Of a DNA stretch of 64,000 nucleotides, positions 32,901 through 42,639 are shown piece after piece; position 1 is the first letter of the stretch, and each line of letters starts with the position of its first letter. The notes beneath the pieces are model-generated. The model saw only the letters and a list, made by a program, of their open reading frames with translations, was not told where the DNA came from and did no database searches. The DNA lies in assembly GCF_027409185.1 (NCBI RefSeq), contig NC_084470.1, forward strand, positions 39,917,001 through 39,981,000. Reading direction: 5' to 3'. Made by a program: the position numbers and the translations under genes. Source of the stretch: Cynocephalus volans. Lineage: Eukaryota > Chordata > Mammalia > Dermoptera > Cynocephalidae.

Positions 32901-35844
32901 TATTTAAAAGGCTAAACTTGAGGAATTGGGTGGGGGGTGGGGGAGGGGGTATGAGTATTTCACGGAGAGGGACTCCATCGGGCTCACCAACAAATTTTTG
33001 CAAATTGCATTTTAGAAAGAGCCTCCCAGTGATTTCGAAATCTCCGCGGGGTGAAAGCTAAACTTTTGGAGTCGGCGTGCAGCGCGGTGGGGGACATCGC
33101 GGCACGAGCCGGGAAGGGGAGGGTCGCGGCGTTCAGGCGAGTGGGAAAGGAATGGTCTTAATTTTTGTCCCTACTGGCGGCTGAATGTCGATAAAAATCA
33201 ACAGCCATGAGGGAATGTTTTTATTCCGGAGCGTCTTCATGACACCCGCGGAGATTTAAAAAAAAAAAAAAAAAAAAAAAAAGCATCCCTCCCCTCCCCA
33301 TGTTTGAGAATTAAAGAAGAAACTGAAGAGGACAGGGAAGATCGTTAGCCTTTACCCGAGTTTAAAGCTCATCAAAAGCGGCCGGAAAGAAGGGAAACTA
33401 GGACCAAAAGCAGATTTGGAGCCTCGAAAGTCTCCAGTGCGGGGTTGAGAGAGACGTTGCTGCAGACTTCAAATAGGCTCCAAATCCGGGCCCAACCAGA
33501 GTGAGGATATGGCGCGTTAGTCTGCAGCTTCCCCTCCTCCCCAAGTTCTTTTCCGACTCTTCCCGCCTTTCCCAGTTTTCCTTCCAGATGCTGGCGGCTC
33601 CCCACCCTACCCCCAGGGCAGCCACCCTACGTCCCAGCCATTCCCGGCTTCTGCGCGGAGGAGGAAAAATCCTGGAACCACGGGGAGCGAACCCGTGCCG
33701 GGGCCTGTTGGTGGTGGGATGAAGGTCCTGCTCCGAATTCTCCCCGAAGTGGAAAAGGATTCCAGGGCATATGTGTGAGCTGCCTTTTCTCCTTTTTCGT
33801 TTTTTATCCTGATCGAACAACCAAAAAGTGTTTGGCTATGTAAAAGACACGCTTGGAAGATAGCAAATAGTATTTGCAACTCCTCGCTGGGTCCTTCTTG
33901 CACTGCATCTTCTTCTTTCGTTGCACTTTGTTTATTTTATTATGTACTTTTGTTTGGGGGCAAGAACGGAGAAGAGAACCCTGGTGAGCCAGCAGGCCCC
34001 CAAGCCAGTGTCTGCGCCCAGTGCGGGGAGCGCCGCCTGCACCCGCGCAAACGCGGGGACCCTACCGGAGAATGTAAACAAACGGGGCCCAGAGCCCTTG
34101 ATCTTTATTTAAATAGAGGCTTGTTTATCGGTGTCATCCTAGGAGGATTAATTAGATACATCTCTTCACAATTTGGTGTCTGACACTCCATCTTAGGAAT
34201 GCCTTATCACAAGGTGTTAATTGGGGCCACTCAGCCACTTACGTTTCTATTAAACACTGTGAGGGACTTTTCACAAGTATCAGGTTCTTTTTACTGTACA
34301 GTGCAAAAATATACAGGACTCGAAATAGACTAGGGCCGGAGTCTGCTTTATCCTTGCAGTGATTAGCATTTTCGGGCTTTCTAGAGGGCAGAAAGCACGG
34401 TTTTGAAATTCCATCGCATCTCCCAGTAGGTGATGGTTGGATGCGGATGTAAAGGGGCGGGGGGTGGGAGAGGCGCTGACCAGGTGAGGCGGGCTGTGGG
34501 TTCCCCTTTCCGAGGGGAATATATATGCGGTGGATGATTTACTTATATGATATATAAACGTATGTATACATAACACTAATCTTCAAAGCTTTCGCCCCTG
34601 GCTCCCCGGTAAAATTAGGGACGGCTTTATCAAAGCGTTTTGAGCAGGCACGATCGGGAACGCGGAGCTGGAGCTCGAGCCCCAAGGTCACTGGCGACGC
34701 GGGAAGAACTCAGACCCCAGAAGGATGGAGGGGATGGGAGACGGTACAGTCAAGGTACAAACTACTGGTGGCCTTAATTGGGCGCACAGGAGGAGGAGGT
34801 CCCGGCTGATTGCTCGCCTCCCAGCAGCTAATCCTCTTAGCAGCTGCATTTCCGTGCCACGCAGTTAGCAGAATGACCCTCCCAGCCAGACCTTTACCCC
34901 GGGAGGGTCAGGAGGGGGCTGGAAAGGTTTGCAAGCCGGGCCCGAAGCCGTCTGCAGATAAGCCTGGCGGGACGTCTGGCGGGGGGTGGGGGGGAAGAAA
35001 GGGCCCTCGGCCCCACTCCTTGGTTAACTCTTCAGCGGGCCCAGGGTTCAGTCAGGGGATGGGGTGTCCGTCCTCCCGGGGCATGGAAACCAAAAATTAA
35101 ATGAAGCTCAAGGCAAGGTGAACCGCTCCCCAGCCGCGGCTTGTACAGCGGCGGTGCGCAGGACGACTGGAATCCTTTGTAGGGGCCGCGCCCGCCCCCA
35201 GCCCGCGCTGCAGCCCCAGCCCCAGCGTCCCCGGCCAAGTTTGGCTGCGGGCTAAGGAGGCCCCAGGCGAGCAGCCCGCGGCGGGCGGGTGCGCCCGAGT
35301 GTCACCGTTCAGAAGAAACCGCAGCTGTGGGCGGCCTCCTCGCCGTGCCGCGCGCCACCGACCCGGAACTCGTGGGCGCTCAAAGGGCGGCGGGGGTTCC
35401 CGGGGAACCTACGTGGGCCCAGGGATGGGTGGCCCCAAGTAAGCCTAGGAAAAATCCCAGAGAACGAAGTGGCCAAGGGCCGAGGCAGAGCTCCAGGGGC
35501 CGGGGGCGGAGGTTTCCGAGGCTTGGATTAAGCCTGATGTGGGCAATCTTGCATCTCGGCGGCAACACTCCCTCCCCTTCCCCCAGCCAACACCCATTGT
35601 CCAGATTTCGCAGTGGGGTGAGGAAATAGCCCCATTCAATCTCAAGGAAAAAAGAAGATAAACAAAAGCATCCCCACCCCCACCCCCGACTACAGTATCC
35701 AGTTAGAGATTCTAGAGCCTTCCACGGGGGGTGGGGGGGGAGGGGGAGGCGGGTGTGAGACAGTGTTCACGCTGAAAAAGGATGGAGAAGGAAGCAGAAT
35801 GAGGTCTTGATTAAAACCCACAGTACAGAAGACAGAGCTATGCC
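32901..35844. promoter_or_regulatory. GC-rich single-copy DNA downstream of EOMES, likely regulatory
   Basis: No transposon or gene was recognised across almost 3 kb, which is unusual for this repeat-dense window and is typical of DNA flanking developmental regulators. An A-run lies at 33258-33282. Blocks that look constrained include about 33160-33230 and 34080-34290. Several 60-140-codon open frames exist but follow from the high GC content. Confidence 0.5.
34080..34290. promoter_or_regulatory. candidate conserved enhancer block
   Basis: AT-rich text inside GC-rich DNA, with ggaggattaattagatacat, an 'aatttggtgtctgacactcc' stretch and 'cacaaggtgttaattgggg'. The last includes AGGTGTTA, one base from the T-box half-site AGGTGTGA, next to a TTAATT homeodomain-type core. 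Conservation is inferred from texture, not measured. Confidence 0.35.
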
Positions 35845-35863
35845 CTTCCCTTATTGAACCACA

Positions 35864-35869
35864 TTTATT
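35864..35869 (-). terminator. EOMES: EOMES poly(A) signal AATAAA (distal)
   Basis: Canonical hexamer on the minus strand ('tttaataaatgtgg'), followed by a GU/U-rich stretch ('tctgtcttctgtactgtggg') suited to cleavage-factor binding. Expected cleavage is at about 35840-35850. Confidence 0.7.
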
Positions 35870-36157
35870 AAAAATGACTAAGACTGTACATAAAAATCCA
35901 AGATCTCTAGAAAGTCTATAGGAGCTGTGGCATCAGGTTTTTAGTTACTTCACATTATCAAGTTGGGGAGTGGGGATGGCTGAAGGAAGAGGATGAAATA
36001 GTTTTCCCTAAACACGTTTCAAGTTAGTACAGAGTAGCTGAGTACATTCTTAACTATCTAAGAAGTAAACAGAATATTCCCAAATATCTGGGGATGATGA
36101 AACTATCCCCTCACCCCTGCAGCTGTTAGGTGATTTGTAAATTCTTCACAAAGCCAA

Positions 36158-36164
36158 AGCACCA
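36158..36164 (-). promoter_or_regulatory. EOMES: miR-29 seed match in the EOMES 3' UTR
   Basis: The minus strand reads TGGTGCT, a 7-mer complementary to miR-29 seed positions 2-8. miR-29 is reported to restrain T-bet and Eomes in T cells. The flanking base is T, so it is a 7mer-m8 and not an 8mer site. Confidence 0.5.
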
Positions 36165-36686
36165 ATTTTACATTATCTCTGACACCTATGTAGACTATTT
36201 GTACAATATATTCCACATTATTCTACAGTATATCTAAACACACACAACTGTACACTTTTAAATTCTCCTCCCCGCCCCTCCCCTTTTTTTTGGCAACTCC
36301 CTCCCTTGTCCTCTCCTGAGTCTTACTGGCCACTCCAGCACACAAACAGAGGCCTAGCAAGTTTCAAGTGAGGCAATCCTGGACTAGGGCAAACATGGCT
36401 TGTTCCGAAAGCCTGTGAGTAATCAAAGTCAGGTAAAACCAGCACTTTCACAAAAGTTTTTCTTGACTCCCAGGCCTAAAATCTTTTGCACCTGGCAGAA
36501 GGTAAGAGCAAAAAGTTGAAGCTTAAGGCCCAGCCCTTCTCTTCTAGAAGCAAAACACCAAAACACCTTAACACTCTGGGCTTCTACTTGCTTACAAAAA
36601 GAAATGAAAAACAATTGTTTCACCTCATTTGACAGCGCTGGGTAATCAATCTTCACAGCCTGTTTCTCTAAATGTTTAGTGTCTCC

Positions 36687-36697
36687 AATAAATAAAT
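36687..36697 (-). promoter_or_regulatory. EOMES: AU-rich element (UUAUUUAUU nonamer)
   Basis: On the minus strand the sequence is ATTTATTTATT, which contains the full TTATTTATT nonamer known to recruit mRNA-decay factors such as tristetraprolin. It sits 270 bases into the EOMES 3' UTR. Confidence 0.6.
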
Positions 36698-36751
36698 CCA
36701 GAACCTTGAATAACTTTCAAATTTTAAAACATATTAAAGTCCTCCATTAAT

Positions 36752-36757
36752 TTTATT
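36752..36757 (-). terminator. EOMES: possible proximal poly(A) signal in the EOMES 3' UTR
   Basis: A second AATAAA on the minus strand, only 210 bases after the stop codon. Use of this site would remove the AU-rich nonamer and the miR-29-type match. No direct evidence of use. Confidence 0.35.
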
Positions 36758-36963
36758 TTAAAAAGAAAAAAAATGCTAGGTTTGTTTCAGTTACCTGCAG
36801 CAATCAAAAAGCTTTGGCACCTTCTTTTAGAGAATTGCACAGAACAGGATGCGTCAAGGTGGAAGGCAAACATCTTTTTGGCAACCTAGGCAAAGAAGAC
36901 AACAAAAAACACCAAGTCCATCTGCAAAAAGTTAGCTAATTTTTATGAGGTTAAAATAACTCT

Positions 36964-37702
36964 TTAGGGAGTTGTGTAAAAAGCATAATACCCCCCCATG
37001 CCCTTGGAGGTGTCTTTACTGTACTCTTCAGCATTAATGTCCTCACACTTTATGGAGGGAGAATTTTCATTACTGGAGGTGCTAGGAGACAGCCGCCTTC
37101 GCTTGCAAGCACTGGTGTATACCCCCGAATCATTGGAATCTAGAGACTTGATGGAAGGGGGTGTCTCTATCCAAGAAGAGCCAATTTCCTCTTTGACTTT
37201 CTCCTTTGAGAGATGATCTTCAGAGAACACAGGGGGGCTTGTTCTGGAGGTCCATGGTAGTCCAGCTGCCATCTTCCTCTGATAAGAACCTCGACCTCCC
37301 CACCCTGCCATTGCAGGGAAGGTTGGATCAGGGTAATATCCCAGGGCATGGGACGTCTGGAGGGGTAAGGATTTAATACCATATGGGAGCAAGGTGCTGG
37401 AAGTGTATTCAGATTCATAGGAACCGATGTCTAGTTTGTTGGTCCCAGGTTGCTGGACAGGCGTGACAAGCCACCGCTGGGGAGGGTTGGCCACCTCTTC
37501 GCTCTGTTGGGGTGAAAGGAGGCCGTTGGTCTGTGGCACGGTTCTCTCGCCATTATAATATCGGGCTTGAGGTAAAGTGTTGACAAAGGGCTCCGGGAAG
37601 AAGGACTGAACGCCGTACCGACCTCCAGGGACAATCTGATGGGATCTAGGAGAATCCGTGGGAGATGGAGTTAACCTGTCATTTTCTGAAGCGGTGTACA
37701 TG
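36964..37702 (-). CDS. EOMES: EOMES coding exon 6 (C-terminal activation region)
   Basis: 739 coding bases from acceptor tgtag|catgtac to stop TAA at 36964-36966. Encodes the region beginning [12 protein letters not shown], a proline/serine-rich stretch, the basic [10 protein letters not shown] patch and the invariant end [11 protein letters not shown] second in-frame acceptor at 37646-37647 would skip 19 codons. Substitutions relative to the human protein as I remember it are few. Confidence 0.97.
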
Positions 37703-40700
37703 CTACAATATAAAGAGAAATACTTAAAAAAAAAACAAAAACTAATGTTGTCCCCAAGCAAACCACCTCCCAGAAATGAAAATGGCTTGTGCTGCCAGTT
37801 TTCTGTATGGAGAGCACTCGTCTCTTGGACTGAAGGAACAGAGGTTGGAGAGGTACTGGCCCATTTTAGCTGGACTCTTGGTTCATTGGGAAAAACTTCC
37901 CAGCATATAAGAAAAAGTTTCCTCCCAGGCTTTTAAAAGTATTTAAACTATAGAAAATCCATCTTTACAAGTTCTTGAACATGAAAAACACGGAGCAACC
38001 CTCCCTTGTCAATGTGATGGGGAAACAATGCTGGCTATGGTGTTAGAAAACCCAGATTTTAAAACAGCAGGGCCTTGCTGTTTGATATTGTGAAAATTAC
38101 ATCCTCTTAGTTTCAGGTTTTTCTTATGTTTAAAAAAAGGGGGGGAGGGAGGAGGACAGTAATATCTGCTCTTGTGAGGACAAAAACGTTGGATCAAATG
38201 AAAAAGAAGGTAAATAAATGCAGATTCTTAAAATTTCAAATCTCCACTCAAATGTTAAAAAATAAGCTCCTCATTTTTAAGCCCTTAACATTTCTTTAGA
38301 AATTAACAAAACTCTTTTGTGAAAATTCTAAAGCAAGATTAGTAAAGGCAAAAAATATGCAAAAATAAAAACAGGTAAAAATCCCAAACATGAAAGCTCT
38401 TTCTAGAACATGTTCTTAGCAAAGCGTCTGATGATGTATGTCCTGTTCGAAAACAATCGTGCAAATGTGAATAAAAGCTGCACTTACGAATCATAGTTGT
38501 CCCTGAAGCCTTTTGCAAAGGGGTTATGATCAATCTTTAGTTGAGTAATCTAGATAGAGGACAAAAATAGTTGTTGAGTACTTCATCACGGTGGACTTAG
38601 CTTTAGAGATTCTTGGGATGTTTGAGACACTCACATCAGTGTTTTGGTAGGCAGTCACTGCAATGAATTGCGTTTCTGAGAAGGTAAAGGTCTGGGTCTT
38701 TGAGGGCTCATTCAAGTCTTCCACGCCATCCTCTGTGACTTCAACAATGTGCAGTCGTGGTTGGTATTTGTGTAAAGACTGTAAGACTATCATCTGAAAA
38801 TGGTACAGGAAAAAAATTGCCAAATCTAACAAGTCTCTTAGAGGTTCATCAAAAGTAGATTTTGACAAATTACATATTTTGGAATGGGACTTCTGAATGC
38901 TCCCCACCAAAAGCTTTCTTTTTTTATTGCCATTTTAAAGATCTTATCCTGGCCACTTTTGAAACTTAAAACATAGCTGGGTACGTGCATTTGATAAATA
39001 TCCTTTCCTCTTGGTTTAAGTCCCCCAAAGATTTCAGTATTTCTGTTCCTGACAGTCAACTCACTGTTATTGAAATCCAGTAAGAAAGTGAAAATGAGAA
39101 AAGTCAAAAGAAAAAAAAAAAAAAAGGTTAGAAATAGGCAAGCAAACAGGTCACAACTGCAAATATAAATACGGTAAGAGTACGGACTCTCGTTAGAAAA
39201 GAGACATACAGCCAGAAGACACCCCCTCCTCCTGTCACTCTACCTGGGTGTTGTTGTTATTTGCGCCTTTGTTATTGGTGAGTTTTAATTTCCCAAAGGA
39301 AATTTCCTGTCTCATCCAGTGGGAACCAGTATTAGGAGACTCTGGGTGAACATACATTTTGTTGCCTAAGAGAAAATGAAACAAAACACAAAACCCAAGC
39401 ATATAGGGCTGTTTACAAATGGGGGGAGGGAAGGGATGTCTGTTAACTGCAGGCAAGAGACAAGAGCTAGACTTACGGCTCAAGTCTCACTCACCGAGAC
39501 AGCTGCTTAAGGAGGTCATTGGAGACCAGGGGGACTCCATTGATTACCCCCACCTCCCAGGGTTTCTGTGCTTCCAGTTTTCCTTGGACTAGGCACTCAT
39601 CTTAACAGTATCTCAAAATTTAAAAACGGAGCTAACAGGAGGTAACTCTTAAAGGTCAATGTGGGGCCTTCTAAAACTAGAAGGGCAACATTTGACAGAA
39701 GGTGGTTGGGCTTTTGTGGGTAAACTCGACCTTGGTGAGGGCTTTCTCAGTGAACATTAGAATGCCAGGAGCCCTTCCCACCCAGAGAGTTTATGACTTT
39801 AAGTTTCTCAAACGCGGGGGTTGTGGAGGGGTAGAGTCATAGTTAAAAGTTCTATACATTTGTATATCCACAGGCAAGAAGTCTGACACAGCACTTCTCT
39901 TCTCCCCTAACAGTCAACACAAGGACACTCATACTAACACTTCCAGGCCCCAGTTTTGGGGGTGGGGTGGGGAAGGGTGCTAGATTTAAATGTGAGTTGT
40001 CTGAGTCAAGGGTTCCGATTCCCCGGACTCCTTTCCCGCCCGCTCCTCCCGGGCCAGGCCTCTGCTTTCCTCACCCTGCATGTTATTGTCGGCTTTGCCG
40101 CAGGTCACCCACTTGCCCCCTTGGAAGCGCCAGTGGTTGGGGTCCGCCAGCACCACCTCCACGAACACGTTGTAGTGGGCAGTGGGATTGAGTCCGTTTA
40201 TGTTGAAGCTCAAGAAAGGAAACATGCGCCTGTGCAAAGAAGACAACCAAGATAAGGATTTAAATCGGGATGCCAGAGAACGGGCCCCAACACCGCTCAT
40301 TCCCCCAGACACCTGGGATTGGGTGTCTAGGCATTTAGAAGCCTGCAATGAACAGAATACTGGTAGACAAAGCGCGAAACTCTGTAAAATATTTGAGTTG
40401 AAAACTCTTGGAACATCTTTTCCGAAATATTTGGCCCCAAAGTCAATGTTTCCCAGATTCATGTGCTCCTGAGCCCTTTCCCCACTCAAGTTCTCGGCGC
40501 TTTCAGATTCAAATTTTTCTCCCAGGATATTAAAAATTATTAATTTTTTAAAAATGCACAAGTACCAGAGAGCAACATTAAGTTGTTTAACTATCTACCT
40601 ATTCATATATAAACTTTAGGCTAAAAATCCTCTTTGAGTGCCCCTCTTCCAGTACCCATCCCTCACTTTCCCCAGAAGTGACCACTGTCTGCAGTTGGAT

Positions 40701-42131
40701 GTGTGTCGGAACTTTCTCTCACTCCGAACCCGAGCCAACTCTGGCTGCAGGGCCTGCCTAACCACCTACCCGGACAAACCGTCCGAGGCCGGCGCTCTAG
40801 CCCTCACGCCCATCTCCCGGAGGCGCCCCGTGGAGACCCTGGCGCCTGAAACTGCGGGAGCCCATCCCCTGCGCTCAGGTGGCCAGCTCTTGCCTTTCCC
40901 CGTCCGCCGCTCCTTGCCTGCCTGCAGGCATGCACCAGCATACCTCCGAGAGGGCAGATCTAGTGACTCTAGCTTTGTGGACAATGCCGAATTCCCATTT
41001 CCGCCTCCTCCTTGTCAGTCTAGGTGAGGAAGATTGGAGAGGAGGGGAGGGTGCAGCCGTAAGTTCAGCACCCTGCACAAGCCGCGGTGAGCGGACGGGA
41101 GGGTCACTACACTGAAGACGCGGCGTCTCCATTTATTGTGCTAGTTAAGACATTCCAAGCAGAGAGAGAGGGGCGAGTGGGCAAATCTCTCTCACCCTGG
41201 CTTTCCCCAAGACCACACATTCACCCTTTATCCCGCAGCCCGGGGCCCCTCCACGCTGCGCTCACCTGCCCTGTTTCGTAATGATCATCTCAGTTTGGTG
41301 ACGGTGGAATTTGAGCCACAGAGGCCGATTGCACAGGTAGACGTGGGCGCGGAAGCCGGCACCGGGAACCCCCAGGCCCCCCAATCCTCCGCAAGATCCG
41401 GCCGCTGCCGCCCCAGGGTACGGTCCGTAGAGCGGAGCCCCCTGGCTGTACTGATAGGTGCCCGGGCCGCCGCCCCCGCCGCCGCCGCCACCCGCGCCAC
41501 TGACCGCGCCGGCCCCGGGGCCGAACTGCGCCCGCCCGGGTGGGCACACAGCCGCGGGGAAGCCGCCGGGGGGCAGCATGGAGCCGTAGGGGTAGCGCGC
41601 CCCGTTGGGAGCCGGGTACACAGATCCATGGGGCGCCCCGGCCGCCGCCTGGTACGGGAAGAGCGAACAGGGCGCTGCCAGCTCAGAGCCCTGCGGCCCG
41701 GGGGACTGGAGGTAGTAGCGCTCCGAGCTCAGGCTGTCCATGGAGTAGCGCGCGGTGGCAGCAGCCGCGGTGGCGACAGCGGCGGAGGGCAGCTCCTCCT
41801 CCCCGCAGGGGGAGCCCTTGCGGCCGTCCGGGGGCCCTGGCTTGGACACTGCCGTGGCGCTGGCAAAGGCGTCCCCGGCGTCGGCGTCACTTAGCATGGC
41901 CGCGGGGCCCCCCGCGCTGGCGGTTGCTGGCTCCCTGCTCCCCGGCTCGCAGGAGAGACTGCCCGAGAACTTCTTGGATGCTTTGTCTAAGTCCAGCCTC
42001 TGAGGCGAGGGGGCCGCGCCCGGGAGGTGTCCTGCGCTCCCACTGCCGCCCCCTCGCGCACTCTCCAGCGGGTAGAAGTGCGCTCCGGGCAGGTTCACCG
42101 AGCTCACCAAGAGCTGCTCCCCTAACTGCAT
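36964..42131 (-). CDS. EOMES: Eomesodermin / TBR2, T-box transcription factor (full coding span, six exons)
   Basis: EOMES is a nuclear T-box activator needed for trophoblast, mesendoderm and cortical intermediate-progenitor development and for CD8 T and NK cell effector programmes. Coding exons on the minus strand are 42131-41266, 40229-40075, 39365-39244, 38793-38635, 38549-38488 and 37702-36964. They join in frame with GT/AG borders to 2103 bases, or 700 residues plus stop (human: 705). Order: alanine/glycine-rich N-terminus, T-box at about residues 264-452 (from VYLCN to the end of exon 5), then a C-terminal activation region ending [10 protein letters not shown]. The ATG is set by the conserved start MQLGEQLL, an A at -3 and an in-frame stop upstream at 42285. 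Identity is certain from near-identity with the known protein. Confidence 0.98.
37645..37702 (-). promoter_or_regulatory. EOMES: alternative 3' splice acceptors of EOMES exon 6
   Basis: Distal acceptor tattgtag|C at 37703-37704; proximal acceptor ctcctag|A at 37646-37647. Both keep frame because exon 5 ends in TC (TCC or TCA, both serine). Skipping 57 bases removes [19 protein letters not shown] and gives 681 residues, mirroring the 705- and 686-residue human isoforms. Confidence 0.8.
38488..38549 (-). CDS. EOMES: EOMES coding exon 5 (end of T-box)
   Basis: 62 bases, acceptor ctag|attact and donor gattc|gtaagt. Encodes [20 protein letters not shown] plus two bases of a serine codon; this is the C-terminal DNA-contacting helix. 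Intron 4 is only 85 bp, the shortest in the gene. Confidence 0.97.
38635..38793 (-). CDS. EOMES: EOMES coding exon 4 (T-box)
   Basis: 159 bases (53 codons), acceptor tcag|atgata and donor gat|gtgagt. Encodes [19 protein letters not shown] through AVTAYQNTD, the dimer-contact and DNA-contact region of the T-box. Intron 3 is 450 bp. Confidence 0.97.
39244..39365 (-). CDS. EOMES: EOMES coding exon 3 (T-box)
   Basis: 122 bases, acceptor ttag|gcaacaa and donor cag|gtagag. Encodes [20 protein letters not shown] and continues through the asparagine-rich [11 protein letters not shown] loop. Intron 2 is 709 bp. The exon ends on a codon boundary after residue 381. Confidence 0.97.
40075..40229 (-). 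CDS. EOMES: EOMES coding exon 2 (T-box)
   Basis: 155 bases, acceptor cag|gcgcatg and donor cagg|gtgagg. Encodes [13 protein letters not shown] through [10 protein letters not shown], the strongly conserved T-box segment with the MFPxL signature and the WRFQGGKW strand. Intron 1 is 1036 bp. Confidence 0.97.
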
Positions 42132-42350
42132 GCTTTGCAAAGCGCAGACGGCAGCTGGCTGCTTCCTCTCCTTCGGCGACCTTATTATAAAGGCAGGATG
42201 CGGGAGCCAGCGCCCTCTTCCGAGGGGAAGGTAATTTCCCCTTCCTCCCGCGCTGGGGCTACCCACCTGCCGACTCGCAGGCCGTTAAGCGCGCACCTGC
42301 ATGCCCTGAATCCAGCGTCCTTTCCGCAAGGAAAGCGCACTGAGTTTGAA
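40690..42350. promoter_or_regulatory. CpG island over EOMES exon 1 and intron 1
   Basis: Very dense CpG and GC-rich text, strongest at 41280-42100, covering the first exon and part of intron 1. This is typical of Polycomb-regulated developmental genes. Confidence 0.8.
41266..42131 (-). CDS. EOMES: EOMES coding exon 1
   Basis: 866 coding bases encode residues 1-288 and two bases of codon 289; the donor is AG|gtgagc. The exon holds the low-complexity N-terminus: an alanine stretch near '[13 protein letters not shown]', a run of ten glycines before 'PGTYQYSQG', and the first T-box strands ([17 protein letters not shown]). It is extremely CpG-rich. The 199- and 216-codon frames on the opposite strand are by-products of that composition. 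Confidence 0.97.
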
Positions 42351-42537
42351 GGCAGGAGGTGGAAACCGACCGAGAAGCACCCTCCTTTTCCTTCCCCGTC
42401 CCTCTTGCCTCTCTGGACCTCCACCCTCCTCCCACATTCACATCTGGGAAGAAGGGGACTTAGATCTTTGTCCCACCAGCCCGCACCTTTCTGCCCCTTT
42501 CTCGGTTGCCAAACCACCGGTCAAGTTGACCACTTAA
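42132..42537 (-). other. EOMES: EOMES 5' UTR (predicted)
   Basis: Sequence between the ATG and the start site expected about 25-30 bases downstream of the TATA box. It contains one 50-codon upstream ORF and a two-codon ATG-TGA at 42443. A second TATA-like stretch near 42184 (TTTATAATA on the minus strand) could give a much shorter leader. Confidence 0.55.
42285..42437 (-). other. upstream ORF in the EOMES leader (50 codons)
   Basis: ATG at 42437 opens a frame encoding an arginine-rich peptide (MWEEGGGPERQEG...) that ends in TAA at 42285-42287. It has an inner ATG at 42302 and is in the same frame as EOMES, so its stop also excludes an N-terminally extended EOMES. Kozak context is plain. Such uORFs usually lower main-frame translation; function here is an inference. 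Confidence 0.45.
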
Positions 42538-42561
42538 AAACTTGCGGGCTGTCACTGACTG

Positions 42562-42570
42562 CTTTATATA
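42562..42570 (-). promoter_or_regulatory. EOMES: EOMES TATA box
   Basis: TATATAAAG on the minus strand, preceded by 'gctgcacg'. It lies 431 bases upstream of the ATG and 50 bases downstream of a CCAAT box. Predicted transcription start is about 42,535-42,540. Confidence 0.7.
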
Positions 42571-42618
42571 CGTGCAGCTAGGGAGGGGCTTCGCGGCCCA
42601 CATCCCGGGGACCCTTCT

Positions 42619-42623
42619 ATTGG
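42619..42623 (-). promoter_or_regulatory. EOMES: CCAAT box of the EOMES promoter
   Basis: CAGCCAATAGAAG on the minus strand; spacing of about 50 bases to the TATA box puts it near -80, the standard NF-Y position. Confidence 0.65.
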
Positions 42624-42639
42624 CTGATGGAGGTGACAC

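Larger units (their letters stand above)
35845..36963 (-). other. EOMES: EOMES 3' UTR
   Basis: About 1.1 kb of repeat-free, AT-rich sequence follows the stop codon and ends near the distal AATAAA. It contains an AU-rich nonamer and a miR-29 seed match. The 3' limit is set 15-25 bases past the poly(A) signal and is approximate. Confidence 0.7.

Noticed and set aside
33398-33820. A 140-codon minus-strand frame downstream of EOMES
   Set aside because: It overlaps frames on the other strand, has no domain and is explained by high GC and few stop codons.
34378-34391. A third CTCF site (TTTCTAGAGGGCAG)
   Set aside because: The right half matches, but the first three positions do not (11 of 14), so the call is weak. 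A similar partial match at about 23446 was dropped for the same reason.
41295-42190. Plus-strand open frames of 199 and 216 codons opposite EOMES exon 1
   Set aside because: They are antisense shadows of a GC-rich coding exon; the products are arginine/proline/alanine-rich with no domain, and no splice or promoter context supports them.
42132-42266. A 45-residue in-frame N-terminal extension of EOMES
   Set aside because: The extension would begin at GTG (42266), not ATG, and an in-frame TAA lies at 42285. The known protein starts at MQLGEQLL.
42185-42517. A 110-codon frame in the EOMES leader
   Set aside because: It begins with GTG at 42517; no ATG opens it, so it is not a credible uORF.
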